In this document: positions 38,102-46,913 of the stretch, piece after piece | How positions within the stretch are numbered: position 1 is the first letter of the stretch | Layout: every line of letters starts with the position of its first letter | Assembly: GCA_019429045.1 (NCBI GenBank) | Contig: JAHYJL010000003.1 | Coordinates: 1 to 50,829 of the forward strand | Reading direction: 5' to 3' | Source: Bacteroidales bacterium | GTDB lineage: Bacteria > Bacteroidota > Bacteroidia > Bacteroidales > JAGOPY01 | DNA length: 50,829 nucleotides | Notes under the pieces: model-generated | The model's database searches: none | The model's input: the letters and a program-made list of their open reading frames with translations, nothing else | Told to the model about the DNA's origin: nothing | Translations under genes and position numbers: made by a program

Positions 38102-38962
38102 ATGGGAAACTGGGAAAATAAGTATCTGAAACCAGAAGGTATCCAGTCGAAGTGGTTTATGGAGTTAAATTCTCATAATCAAAGAAGAGCCTGTGATTTT
38201 ATGAATTTTTCTTTTTACACATATTATACTGTATTGGAGTCCATTAAAAATTGTCAGGATTATGGCAGTCAAAAGAAAAAGTTAAAAAAGTTCATGAATT
38301 GTGTGAATAGCGGATGGGTCTTTTTTGGTGTCGATGATATGAATGATGCTTTAAAACATATGGAGGGTGGCACCTGGACCGATAATAATTATAAAAGTTA
38401 TTGGTATACTACCGGGAAACCAAGATTATATCCAAATGGCAGCGGATTCACATCTGCTTATGGATGCGTAAGCTTTGTTAAAGCAATTGAAGACGAGCTG
38501 TACTCTTTAGAGAAAATTATCAGGGAATATAAATCACTAAGCGATCAATTAAGCAGGGCTGGCAATAATACAAATAAGAATTGGGAGGAAATTGGAGATA
38601 TCTTGTCGAAATTAAAAGACAATGCAGAAAGAGCCGAACCATTTTTATGGTCATTCCCAAAAATTCAAAGCAAGGTAATTACCATTGGGAGTTATGCGGA
38701 TTTGCTGGGTAAATTGCACACAGCTGCAACAAGGGTAGTAAAGCTAAAATCTCTCGGATTATCGGATTTTGAAAGTTATGGAATTGCGGCTGGCGCTACT
38801 GTTTTAGATTATTTACCTATTTTAGGCTCACTATATGGTACAGCTGTTGACTGGGCTATCGATTTTATTCCACAATGGAAACAGTTTATTCAAAACTACA
38901 CACGCCGTATTGATTATGCAGCAGAAGGAAGAGATTATTCAAAAATCCGTTTGGGTAATTAG
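38102..38962 (+). CDS. Hypothetical protein, possible T6SS-associated effector
   Basis: ~286 aa, no signal peptide, hydrophobic C-terminal stretch (YGIAAGATVLDYLPILGSLYGTAVDWAIDFIPQW); between baseplate genes and the PAAR cassette. Confidence 0.5.
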   Translation: MGNWENKYLKPEGIQSKWFMELNSHNQRRACDFMNFSFYTYYTVLESIKNCQDYGSQKKKLKKFMNCVNSGWVFFGVDDMNDALKHMEGGTWTDNNYKSYWYTTGKPRLYPNGSGFTSAYGCVSFVKAIEDELYSLEKIIREYKSLSDQLSRAGNNTNKNWEEIGDILSKLKDNAERAEPFLWSFPKIQSKVITIGSYADLLGKLHTAATRVVKLKSLGLSDFESYGIAAGATVLDYLPILGSLYGTAVDWAIDFIPQWKQFIQNYTRRIDYAAEGRDYSKIRLGN

Positions 38963-39023
38963 GGTCACTTCCTCTGTAAAAAAACTCCAGATTTAGTTTC
39001 GAATTATCCTTTAATGAGGTCTG

Positions 39024-39608
39024 TCAACTGGGAACCAGTATTTTAACAATTTCTGACGTCACAGAATTCACCCATACCTGGAATGCATAATCGACTCCCA
39101 GCATAGCATCTTCTTCCTGCTGAGACGGAAAAGTAACCTGATATACATCACCAACCAATTCGACAGTAATTTTACCTTCTTTATTGAAGTTTTCAAAGCC
39201 TTTTAACGCTGTTATTCCGGCAACAAATGCCTTTTTCCCTGAAATCAAATCATCACGAACGTATTGAACATTGTAAGGTGAGGGTTCGGCAAATTCCCGC
39301 ATTTCAATTACCTTACCTGAGTGGCGGTCAACTTTGACTTCAACTCCATTTTCTTTTATCATTTCCACCTCTATTTTTGGAAGATCGTAAAGCATTACTG
39401 CATAAAACCGTGCCAAGGGTTTAATGATGATGTTGCCCATTTTTCGGTCGGGATATCGTTCGGATACAGCATCATAAGCAATTATCAATGCTTCTGATGA
39501 CATCACTTGATTAAAATGTTTTGCATGGTTCATACAGCTTAAATTACTGGTGAATAGTATTAGAATAAAGATAATCAATCGTTGTTTGATGTTTTCCTTT
39601 TTCTTCAC
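39024..39608 (-). CDS. Exported/possible lipoprotein, candidate immunity protein
   Basis: Signal-like LIIFILILFTSNLSC; directly downstream of the candidate effector on the same strand. Confidence 0.5.
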   Translation of the reverse strand: MKKKENIKQRLIIFILILFTSNLSCMNHAKHFNQVMSSEALIIAYDAVSERYPDRKMGNIIIKPLARFYAVMLYDLPKIEVEMIKENGVEVKVDRHSGKVIEMREFAEPSPYNVQYVRDDLISGKKAFVAGITALKGFENFNKEGKITVELVGDVYQVTFPSQQEEDAMLGVDYAFQVWVNSVTSEIVKILVPS

Positions 39609-39681
39609 TTTTCTGTTATTTTCTGGATACTCAAATTCGTTTTGTATATAAGAGGATGATTTATAGTTAATAAGAATTTTA

Positions 39682-40755
39682 TCAATTTGGAGTTGGCCTT
39701 CTATCTAATCCAAGCGAAAGGTAAAACTGCGCGGCCGATCCTGTAGGGTGCCCCATTGGGATGCTACCGCTTCCAACTGGAGATTCTGTGTAATCATAAA
39801 CCACCCCGGGGATCTTCTCCGCAGTATGGTAGTTATTATCCGCACCGGAAGGTCCAATAGCGCGAGTTGCGCCGGCTGGTACAAAAGCAGCCCTGAATTC
39901 AGTTGATGTATGTGTGTGAAAAAGACTGACGGTATACTTGGCACCCAATGAAGGGTTTCCTAACCCATCACATATTGCAGGATTATTAGGGTTGTCGCCA
40001 GGGCGGGCTCCGGGATTCACCGAAGCCCCCTGTGTTGGTCCGACAAATGCACCATTGGATGTAGCAGAATGCTCATATGCATTCGTGCTGGTATCCAAAA
40101 TGATCCAGAATGCTTTTTCCCTTCTTTGATTTGGTGGGATCATGATAATAGGGTTTTGCGTACAATCATCTTTTGTATTTTGCCACTCAGTATCCATAGC
40201 TGCTTTCACTGTCGGGTCTGCGATAATATCTGAATAAGATGGGAATCGGACTTCCACATCTTTTTCCGCAGACAAATGTTCCCCACCACAGGCTTTCACA
40301 ACACCCCTTAATTTAAACTTACCAGCTATCACGGCTTTCCACGGCGATAAGGTATTTACCCTGTCCAATACACACCAGTCTGCTCCACCCGCTTTTTTTA
40401 TTTCAATCCTGTACTCATCTACTGAAAAATTTGTGCCGGTGACTTCAATTTCTAATTTACACTCCCTCTCATGCTTAAGAGTGAGTGTTGCTTTTTCAAC
40501 CATCAACTCCACCTTGGTTATTTTACATGGTTCACAGGGTTTTACGACATTTTTAACAGGCTTTTTCGCTTTTTCCCCTTCCACCGCACCCCCGGCCGCA
40601 GTATAGGCATCCATCCATGCTTTACGATATTTATAATCCTCCGGCGCCATGGTAAGCTTGCGGTTCTTAAGCTCCGGGTTGTCTGCCCAGAGTTTTTCAT
40701 TCGCTGCCTTATTGGCAGCAGGATCAACAGGCAATTTGGCACGACGGTTACTCAT
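39682..40755 (-). CDS. Candidate T6SS effector with C-terminal JAB-like motif
   Basis: C-terminal FHTHTSTEFRAAFVPAGATRAIGPSGADNNYHTAEKIPGVVYDY (HxH...GPSxxD); downstream of PAAR-DUF4123 genes. Confidence 0.6.
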   Translation of the reverse strand: MSNRRAKLPVDPAANKAANEKLWADNPELKNRKLTMAPEDYKYRKAWMDAYTAAGGAVEGEKAKKPVKNVVKPCEPCKITKVELMVEKATLTLKHERECKLEIEVTGTNFSVDEYRIEIKKAGGADWCVLDRVNTLSPWKAVIAGKFKLRGVVKACGGEHLSAEKDVEVRFPSYSDIIADPTVKAAMDTEWQNTKDDCTQNPIIMIPPNQRREKAFWIILDTSTNAYEHSATSNGAFVGPTQGASVNPGARPGDNPNNPAICDGLGNPSLGAKYTVSLFHTHTSTEFRAAFVPAGATRAIGPSGADNNYHTAEKIPGVVYDYTESPVGSGSIPMGHPTGSAAQFYLSLGLDRRPTPN

Positions 40756-41117
40756 GCAGGTTGTGATAATTCAAAAGTTAGAAAATCGGAAATCTGATCT
40801 ATCTTATCCGAACCGGCAAGATCCTTGTTATTCAATATCTCAGCAATCTTTGGATATTTTTCATTCTTGTCAAAACCGGGACCCAGGATGGCAGTACATT
40901 CTAAAAAAAAACTCATATCATCTTCATATATAATTCCATAGCGATATCCATTTCCTAACCCAATACGAATTAAATTTTCCAATTCATTTTCCCGGATCTC
41001 ATTCTTTTGTAAATCATTCCGGAAATTTTCCTTCAGGTGCTTCACCATTTTATTGATAAAAGCATCTTCCTGACTTTTTAAAAACACCTCGATCTGTTTT
41101 CTACGAATTACCAACAT
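40752..41117 (-). CDS. Small T6SS-cassette-associated hypothetical protein
   Basis: MLVIRRKQIEVFLKSQEDAFINKMVKHLKENF...; overlaps the effector start (ATGA). Confidence 0.55.
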   Translation of the reverse strand: MLVIRRKQIEVFLKSQEDAFINKMVKHLKENFRNDLQKNEIRENELENLIRIGLGNGYRYGIIYEDDMSFFLECTAILGPGFDKNEKYPKIAEILNNKDLAGSDKIDQISDFLTFELSQPA

Positions 41118-41757
41118 CGGATTGTGAGATTTTATACTTTGAAACAACCAAGACACCTGTTTCTGTCTGATTGTTATTCTTCCTATGAAAAATTATTTCA
41201 TCATTATTCTCTCCTTCCGAAAAGAAAGCAAACACCTCTCCAAAGAACAAGTCTATCTCTCTTCTGCCGCAAGTCGGCAAATACACCCGCAGCACCCGGG
41301 GGTCATAATACCGGAACAGCACCACCCGGTCGTCTTCCAGGTAGACCCGGTTGAACTGCTGGAAATGTTTGAACAGGTTATCAAAGTCTGCCTTGCTGGT
41401 AAAAAATATGCAGCAGCTATCGCCCCAGGCTTCGGTGGTCATCCACTGAAAAAGCAGCGATTCCTTTTTACATTCTACCAGGAAACCGGAAACGCCATAC
41501 GACTGCTCGTCCATGGTGCCTTCAAAAAGGGATCTATAGCGTACATTCCCGGTAATAAGATGACGGAAGACATCTTCGTTACGTGCAGAGTCAATGATCC
41601 CGTAAAGCTGGCATCCCTCTTTTTCCGCCTGTTTGAGGAGAAAATCTGCCACATGCTGCGCCAGTTCTTCCGGCTTTGGTGTTTGCACCGTAACGGCCGG
41701 CCTGATCGGTTCGATCGTTATTTTGCGGATAGGTTTTAATGTGATCGGTTTTGACAC
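41101..41757 (-). CDS. DUF4123-like T6SS effector adaptor/chaperone
   Basis: LYGIIDSARNEDVFRHLI...RYRSLFEG...WMTTEAWGDSCCIFFTSKADFDNLFKHFQQFNRVYLEDDRVVLFRYYDPRVLRVYLPTC. Confidence 0.75.
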   Translation of the reverse strand: MSKPITLKPIRKITIEPIRPAVTVQTPKPEELAQHVADFLLKQAEKEGCQLYGIIDSARNEDVFRHLITGNVRYRSLFEGTMDEQSYGVSGFLVECKKESLLFQWMTTEAWGDSCCIFFTSKADFDNLFKHFQQFNRVYLEDDRVVLFRYYDPRVLRVYLPTCGRREIDLFFGEVFAFFSEGENNDEIIFHRKNNNQTETGVLVVSKYKISQSDVGNS

Positions 41758-41769
41758 AGATGGAAGAGT

Positions 41770-42213
41770 TTACTGGTTTGTCCCGGAACATTCCTCACAG
41801 AAAGGGGTGCCGTCTTCAGCGGCTGCTTTCAGGGCAGCCGACTGGGGCGCACCTCCGGCACTGCTTCCGGCGGCTCCTCCCCCGGCACCGCCTCCACCTC
41901 CGCCACCACCGGCATCTCCGATCAGTACGGTCGGCAGGCCTGCCATAATGGCCCCCCCGTGCGCAGTCATGTCGCCCATGCGGGCAGCCGGCTTTCCGCC
42001 AATCAGCACCGTCGCCGATCCCTGGACTATCGAATCAGGCGGCCCCACGCAGGTGCACATATCACCCATCGTGGCAGCCGGCTGATTGCCAATCAATACG
42101 GTTGGCGCACCGGGCGGCAGTATCGGCCCCCCGACATGCGGTATTGGCGGCGTGCCCGGCGTCTGCATCGGGCAGGTATGCATATCCCCCACTCTGGCTG
42201 CAGGCTTACCCAT
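41770..42213 (-). CDS. PAAR-domain spike-tip protein
   Basis: MGKPAARVGDMHTCPM...GGPILPPGAPTVLIGNQPAATMGDMCTCVGPPDSIVQGSATVLIGGKPAARMGDMTAHGG; CxxC tail. Confidence 0.92.
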   Translation of the reverse strand: MGKPAARVGDMHTCPMQTPGTPPIPHVGGPILPPGAPTVLIGNQPAATMGDMCTCVGPPDSIVQGSATVLIGGKPAARMGDMTAHGGAIMAGLPTVLIGDAGGGGGGGGAGGGAAGSSAGGAPQSAALKAAAEDGTPFCEECSGTNQ

Positions 42214-42367
42214 AGTCTGGTATATTTCTTTCAGGAATTTCTCTAATACCTCAAGCAGCACTGCTGGTATTGAAAGATAATGCCTGGCTGTTATGATTTC
42301 AAAGATAAAGTATTTTTCATGATGAAGCAAGAAAATTTAACTGCCGGCTTGATTTTCTTATTCCTCT

Positions 42368-43028
42368 TTACTGTTTCACAAACCGTTGCACCCCATACAC
42401 CCCATCAAACTGAACATGAATGATATACATTCCATTGGGCAGGGATGACAGGTCAAGTTCATAAGGGGAATGACCCGAAAATTCCCGTTTGAGGATACTT
42501 TCACCGATCATATTAGAGATCTCCAGTGTGCCGGCAGATCTTGCTTCACCGAATTCAAGCCGGATCAAACCATCTGTCGGGTTGGGGTAAAGCTTGAAGA
42601 GATCCGGATTCATTGCCCCAGGCCGTTGCATAGACATCCTCCTGCGCCGTTTGATTTGACAGGATATACTGGCCGGACCCATCGATCGTATAGGGAACAC
42701 GATAGAATACCGAGGCATTATACGATGAGAAAATAAGATTGCCGGCGCCGGGATATCCTGGCGGAACAATGGCGAGGCCATAAGATAAATTCGCACTACC
42801 GCCGATATACAATGTATTTGGTTCGCCGGGCCTGATCGTAAGCCCCCCGTATTGCGCCGGCAGATCGGTGATGCTGCCCAGGTCGGTCAGGGTATACCCT
42901 GCCGTTTCGAATTCGGCAGTAAAGGTTTGGGAATAAACAGTAAAGCCTGCCAGCATGGATATAATGAACAGGCATTTAAGCAATGCAAAACTTGCATTTT
43001 TAATGAATGTTTGTGTAAATGTTTTCAT
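42368..43028 (-). pseudogene. Frameshifted/decayed T9SS cargo protein
   Basis: N-terminal half (MKTFTQTFIKN...signal...TAQEDVYATAWG) and C-terminal sorting domain (LFKLYPNPTDGLIRLEFGEA...GMYIIHVQFDGVYGVQRFVKQ) are in different frames that meet near 42600-42640. Confidence 0.6.
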
Positions 43029-43111
43029 ATGCTTATTTTTTTCAAAGATAAGAATGAGTTTTAATAAGAGAGGCTGTCTCAAAAGTCAAAAAGTCTCGTT
43101 TTTTTAGTAGT

Positions 43112-43177
43112 CCGACGACTGAAGCCGTCGGTTCCAACTTATGTAACATACTTGGAACCAACGGCTTTAGTCGTTGG
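43112..43177. repeat. Imperfect palindrome with 26-bp arms
   Basis: ccgacgactgaagccgtcggttccaa (43112-43137) vs inverted ttggaaccaacggctttagtcgttgg (43152-43177). Confidence 0.85.
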
Positions 43178-43207
43178 AGCACGATCCAAAACAGCGGGAT
43201 AACTTAA

Positions 43208-43360
43208 GAGGCTGTATCAAAAGTCAAATTTTAGGTTAACCACAGAGTTAACAGAGTATACACAGAGAACACAGAGGATTGTATATCAATCACTAAACAC
43301 TCTGCGTCCTCTGTGTCTCCTCTGCAATCTCTGTGGTAAAACAACTTTTGATACAGCCTC
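43208..43360. repeat. MITE-like element with 17-bp perfect terminal inverted repeats
   Basis: gaggctgtatcaaaagt (43208-43224) and acttttgatacagcctc (43344-43360) enclosing ACCACAGAG.../...CTCTGTGGT inverted repeats. Confidence 0.8.
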
Positions 43361-43372
43361 ATCAGGACGAAA

Positions 43373-44086
43373 CTAAAGTGAAGCCGTTTCTTCCGGTTTG
43401 GGTACTGCCATGATCATCAGCTTAATCCCCATCTCATCGTTGATGAAGTCATCCTTGAACTTGGCGCCGAGCTTCTGGGATTTGAACATCACCTTCCATT
43501 CCGTACGGTCAAGGAAGAACATATTGGACTCAGCCATCAGCATATCATCCATCATTTCAACCTTTGCGTTAAAAGTAATGCTTTTGGTAATATCCTTCAT
43601 GGTGAGGTTACCGGTAATGGCATGGGTGGGTACGATATCTCCCCGTTCCAGATCCTTGTTAATCGTTGTGCCGTCAATAGCTTCGACGCCGGTGATCTCG
43701 AACATCGCTTCGGGGTATGCTTCCACCTCGAAGAAGTCGGCCGATTTCAGATGGCCTGTCAGCTTGCCGTTCATATCGGGATCGGTAAGATCGAGTACGG
43801 TGATGGAATTCATGTCAAAGGTGATTTTACCACCCACTAAAATACCATCCTTCATCTTCAGTTTCCCATCAGTGATACTTACAATACCATGATGCTGTCC
43901 CGTTGGCTTATAGCCTTCCCAGGCCATCGCACTTTCATCCAGGTTCAGCTGGTATTTCACATCGTATTCAGTGGCAGTCTTTTCAACTGCTTCAGCGGTA
44001 CGGGTAGTTTCCCCGCCGCCGGAGGAACATGCGGTCGCAAAGCCCGCGATCATTAAAATGGCTGCAGTTTTTGTAATGTTTTTCAT
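43373..44086 (-). CDS. YceI family lipoprotein
   Basis: Lipobox-like GFATACSS; YceI pattern SAMAWEGYKPTGQHHGIVSITDGKLKMKDGILVGGKITFDMNSITVLDL...GHLKSADFFEVEAYPEAMFEIT. Confidence 0.88.
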   Translation of the reverse strand: MKNITKTAAILMIAGFATACSSGGGETTRTAEAVEKTATEYDVKYQLNLDESAMAWEGYKPTGQHHGIVSITDGKLKMKDGILVGGKITFDMNSITVLDLTDPDMNGKLTGHLKSADFFEVEAYPEAMFEITGVEAIDGTTINKDLERGDIVPTHAITGNLTMKDITKSITFNAKVEMMDDMLMAESNMFFLDRTEWKVMFKSQKLGAKFKDDFINDEMGIKLMIMAVPKPEETASL

Positions 44087-44173
44087 AGCTTGATCAATAT
44101 TTGTTTAAAAGGTAAACCACCATGCCGGGAAATTGTTCAACAGAAAATAAAAAAAGATGAACAGAGGAAGAGG

Positions 44174-44215
44174 GTCGGCGGTCGGCGGCTAACGGCTAAC
44201 GGCTAACGGCTAACG
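44174..44215 (+). repeat. Heptanucleotide array (GTCGGCG)x2 (GCTAACG)x4
   Basis: Direct reading. Confidence 0.85.
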
Positions 44216-44219
44216 GCCA

Positions 44220-44675
44220 TCATTTCTGCAGCGCTCCTGTCCGCTCCACTTCGATAATAAAGTACTTTGTATCCCCCCGCCAGGGAAACCGGACGTATCT
44301 TTTTACGTACCGGAGGTTCACCCTTTCACCGCTGAGGGCGACATCTTCCAGTTCCTGTACTACCTCAGGGCTCTTCTTGGAAATGGAAAAATTAAAGGTT
44401 TCCATAAATGGGGTGACGCCTTTCATTGCTCCGAACGTTTGAAGGTTTAGTTGTCCTTCGTATGTCTTGAAGAGAACTCCCTTTTTACTAACTCTTAGAA
44501 CTGTTCCGGAGCGCACCCCTTCATCGTATATACCATAGTATAGGAACAACATCACGCCAATGAAGAGGAAAAACAAGATAATCAAAAGGTTACGGACGAA
44601 ATGGCGTTTCTTTTTCGGTTCGGGAGATAAGGATGGCTCTGTCATAGCTTTGTTATATAAAGCAAAGATAATCAA
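44220..44675 (-). CDS. Hypothetical single-TM membrane protein
   Basis: NLLIILFFLFIGVMLFLYYGIYDEGVRSGTVLRVSKKGVLFKTYEGQLNLQTFG. Confidence 0.65.
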   Translation of the reverse strand: MIIFALYNKAMTEPSLSPEPKKKRHFVRNLLIILFFLFIGVMLFLYYGIYDEGVRSGTVLRVSKKGVLFKTYEGQLNLQTFGAMKGVTPFMETFNFSISKKSPEVVQELEDVALSGERVNLRYVKRYVRFPWRGDTKYFIIEVERTGALQK

Positions 44676-44706
44676 TTTTCATATTTTTGCGGATCAACTG
44701 TAGGAA

Positions 44707-45993
44707 ATGATGCAACCATTTGAAACGACAAATTATAAGATACGTTCCCTGATTAGCGGAAAGGAATTCGAAGATACCGGCTGGCTGCTGGAAGCTCCCG
44801 GGGAGAGCCCGTCATTGCTGCAATCTGTGTATGCCAAAAAGCAGCTGGAAGTCCGGGATGATGCTTTCGGCTTTTACCGCTTTGCCGACTGGCTACCGGT
44901 CCGCCGGATGCTGAACGGTTCTTCGGCGCCTGTGACGTATAAAAGCGAGAGACTGGCAAATGTGTTGGGGCTATCGCAGCTGTTTATCACACTCAGCGGC
45001 TGGTGGCCGGAGAAGGGCGCCCTGATGAAGACCTGCTCCTTCAAGGAAACGGAGGCTTATTCGGTTTGCGCCCGGCTGAATGAAAGCGGAAAGGTGCTGG
45101 TAGTCGCCTCCGCGGGCAATACAGCCCGTTCCTTTGCCCGGGTGTGTTCCGATAATGATATTCCACTGCTGCTGTGCGTTCCCGAAGATAATATCGATGC
45201 TTTGTGGTTCGACGAGCCGCTAAAAGACCATGTGAAGCTGATCGTTTCGCGTTCCGGCAGCGATTATTTCGATGCGATCCATCTCTCGAACCTGGCCTGC
45301 CGGCTTGAGCAGTTTTTACCGGAGGGAGGTGCGAAGAACATAGCCCGGCGGGATGGGATGGCTACGACGGTGTTATCAGCCGTAACGACCATTGGCCGCA
45401 TTCCCGATTACTACTTCCAGGCGGTGGGTTCAGGGACCGGTGCCATTGCAGCCTGGGAAGCCGGCAAACGCTTCCTGGAAGACGGCCGTTACGGGAACAA
45501 TAAGATGAAGCTGATGGTTTCGCAGAACGCCCCGTTTCTGCCGATGCACGATGCCTGGAAAGCGCGGTCAAGGGAGATGCTGCCGCTGGACGACGACCTC
45601 GCTCGCCGGCAGGTGGAGGAGATCGGCGCCAAAGTGCTTTCGAACCGCAAACCGCCGTATTCCATCGCCGGAGGCCTCTTCGATGCCCTCACCGACACCG
45701 GCGGGGATATCCTGGCCGTCACCAATGCCCAGGCCAGGGAGGCCGACAGATTGTTCCGGGAAACCGAAGGGATCGACCTGCACCCGGCAGCCGCGGTGGC
45801 AACCGCCTCACTCATCGATGCCTGCCGGAAAAAACAGGTGGAAAAAGATGCCGTGATCATGCTGAACATCACCGGGGCGGGGGAGGAAAGGTTTATGAAA
45901 GGGAGAAGGCTGAATTACCTGAAGCCATCATTGATTTTTGATATCAACCCGTCGATGGAAGAGGTTCGTGAGCGGTTAATTCAACTATTTTGA
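44707..45993 (+). CDS. PLP-dependent cysteate synthase/threonine synthase-like enzyme
   Basis: Fold-type II PLP signatures CSFKETEAYSVCARL, ASAGNTARSFA; TATTTTTG box at 44682-44689. Confidence 0.7.
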   Translation: MMQPFETTNYKIRSLISGKEFEDTGWLLEAPGESPSLLQSVYAKKQLEVRDDAFGFYRFADWLPVRRMLNGSSAPVTYKSERLANVLGLSQLFITLSGWWPEKGALMKTCSFKETEAYSVCARLNESGKVLVVASAGNTARSFARVCSDNDIPLLLCVPEDNIDALWFDEPLKDHVKLIVSRSGSDYFDAIHLSNLACRLEQFLPEGGAKNIARRDGMATTVLSAVTTIGRIPDYYFQAVGSGTGAIAAWEAGKRFLEDGRYGNNKMKLMVSQNAPFLPMHDAWKARSREMLPLDDDLARRQVEEIGAKVLSNRKPPYSIAGGLFDALTDTGGDILAVTNAQAREADRLFRETEGIDLHPAAAVATASLIDACRKKQVEKDAVIMLNITGAGEERFMKGRRLNYLKPSLIFDINPSMEEVRERLIQLF

Positions 45994-46098
45994 TAATTTA
46001 CAGGAAGTCAATGTGGTATGTAATATTTATTATGTTGTATTTAATAACAAACACTTAATAAATACCCCATAATACATACAACATATTACATTTTATCG

Positions 46099-46716
46099 TC
46101 ATTCTTCGCTTTTCAGCTTGAACCGGAACCCCAGGTTGGCATAAAAGGCCTGCATCTTTGCTTCGATGGGATCAACCTTGTACTGCGGGGTTAGTCCCCA
46201 GCCGTAACTCACATCCAGGAAAAGAAACCAGATATTCAGCCCGGCGCCGACCGAAAAATCAAACTGCGGGCTTTTCAGGTCATCTTTTACCAGCCCAAAC
46301 TCATTTTCTTTAACACTCAGTGGGATAAGCATGGACGGGCCCAGGAAAATCCTCAACCCGGCAAAACTGGTAGTATGGCCTATGAACTGAAATCCGAAAT
46401 TAACAGGCACTCTCAGGTAATTCGCACTGTACACAAATTCAGGATTTTCAGGATCCGAAGGGGTAAAATTCTGTGTCAGTTTTGTGTAAAATAAACCGGG
46501 TTCGATGTATAATTGTCGTCCCACAGCCAGGCTGGCGCCTATTTGATATCCCGCTTTACTTGTTGAAACAAGACTATCGGTTACACTGGCAATGGTTACG
46601 ACCGGGTTGCTGTCAAAGCGCGCCACATTGAAACCAATGGCAGGTTTTAGCTCGATCTGGGAGAAGGCTGTCAGGCTCAATGCAATGGCCAGAACAATCA
46701 AAATGCTTTTTTTCAT
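46099..46716 (-). CDS. PorT-family outer-membrane beta-barrel protein
   Basis: Signal peptide, ELKPAIGFNVARF, barrel strands and aromatic C-terminus (ANLGFRFKLKSEE). Confidence 0.75.
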   Translation of the reverse strand: MKKSILIVLAIALSLTAFSQIELKPAIGFNVARFDSNPVVTIASVTDSLVSTSKAGYQIGASLAVGRQLYIEPGLFYTKLTQNFTPSDPENPEFVYSANYLRVPVNFGFQFIGHTTSFAGLRIFLGPSMLIPLSVKENEFGLVKDDLKSPQFDFSVGAGLNIWFLFLDVSYGWGLTPQYKVDPIEAKMQAFYANLGFRFKLKSEE

Positions 46717-46775
46717 TTGTCAGGTGTTAAAATTTTTACAAAGATCAGAATTATTTTAACCTGAGAAATTTTTAT

Positions 46776-46857
46776 AACCACAGAGGGAACAGAGGAGGCG
46801 CAGAGGACTCTGAGAAGACTCTGTTCCCTCTGCGTATACTCTGTTAACTCTGGGGTT
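46776..46857. repeat. ACAGAGG-family palindromic repeat
   Basis: aaccacagagggaacagaggaggcgcagagg... paired with ...ctctgttccctctgcgtatactctgttaactctggggtt. Confidence 0.75.
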
Positions 46858-46872
46858 TTCTTAATTTTTTAT

Positions 46873-46913
46873 AACCACAGAGGACCCGGAGAAGACACAG
46901 AGGAAACGGAGAA
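46873..46913. repeat. Left 41-bp inverted repeat flanking the GxxExxY gene
   Basis: aaccacagaggacccggagaagacacagaggaaacggagaa; by eye ~33/41 match to the reverse complement of 47366-47406. Confidence 0.8.

Noticed and set aside
41633-42085. Pro/Ala-rich plus-strand ORF
   Set aside because: Antisense to the Gly-rich PAAR protein.
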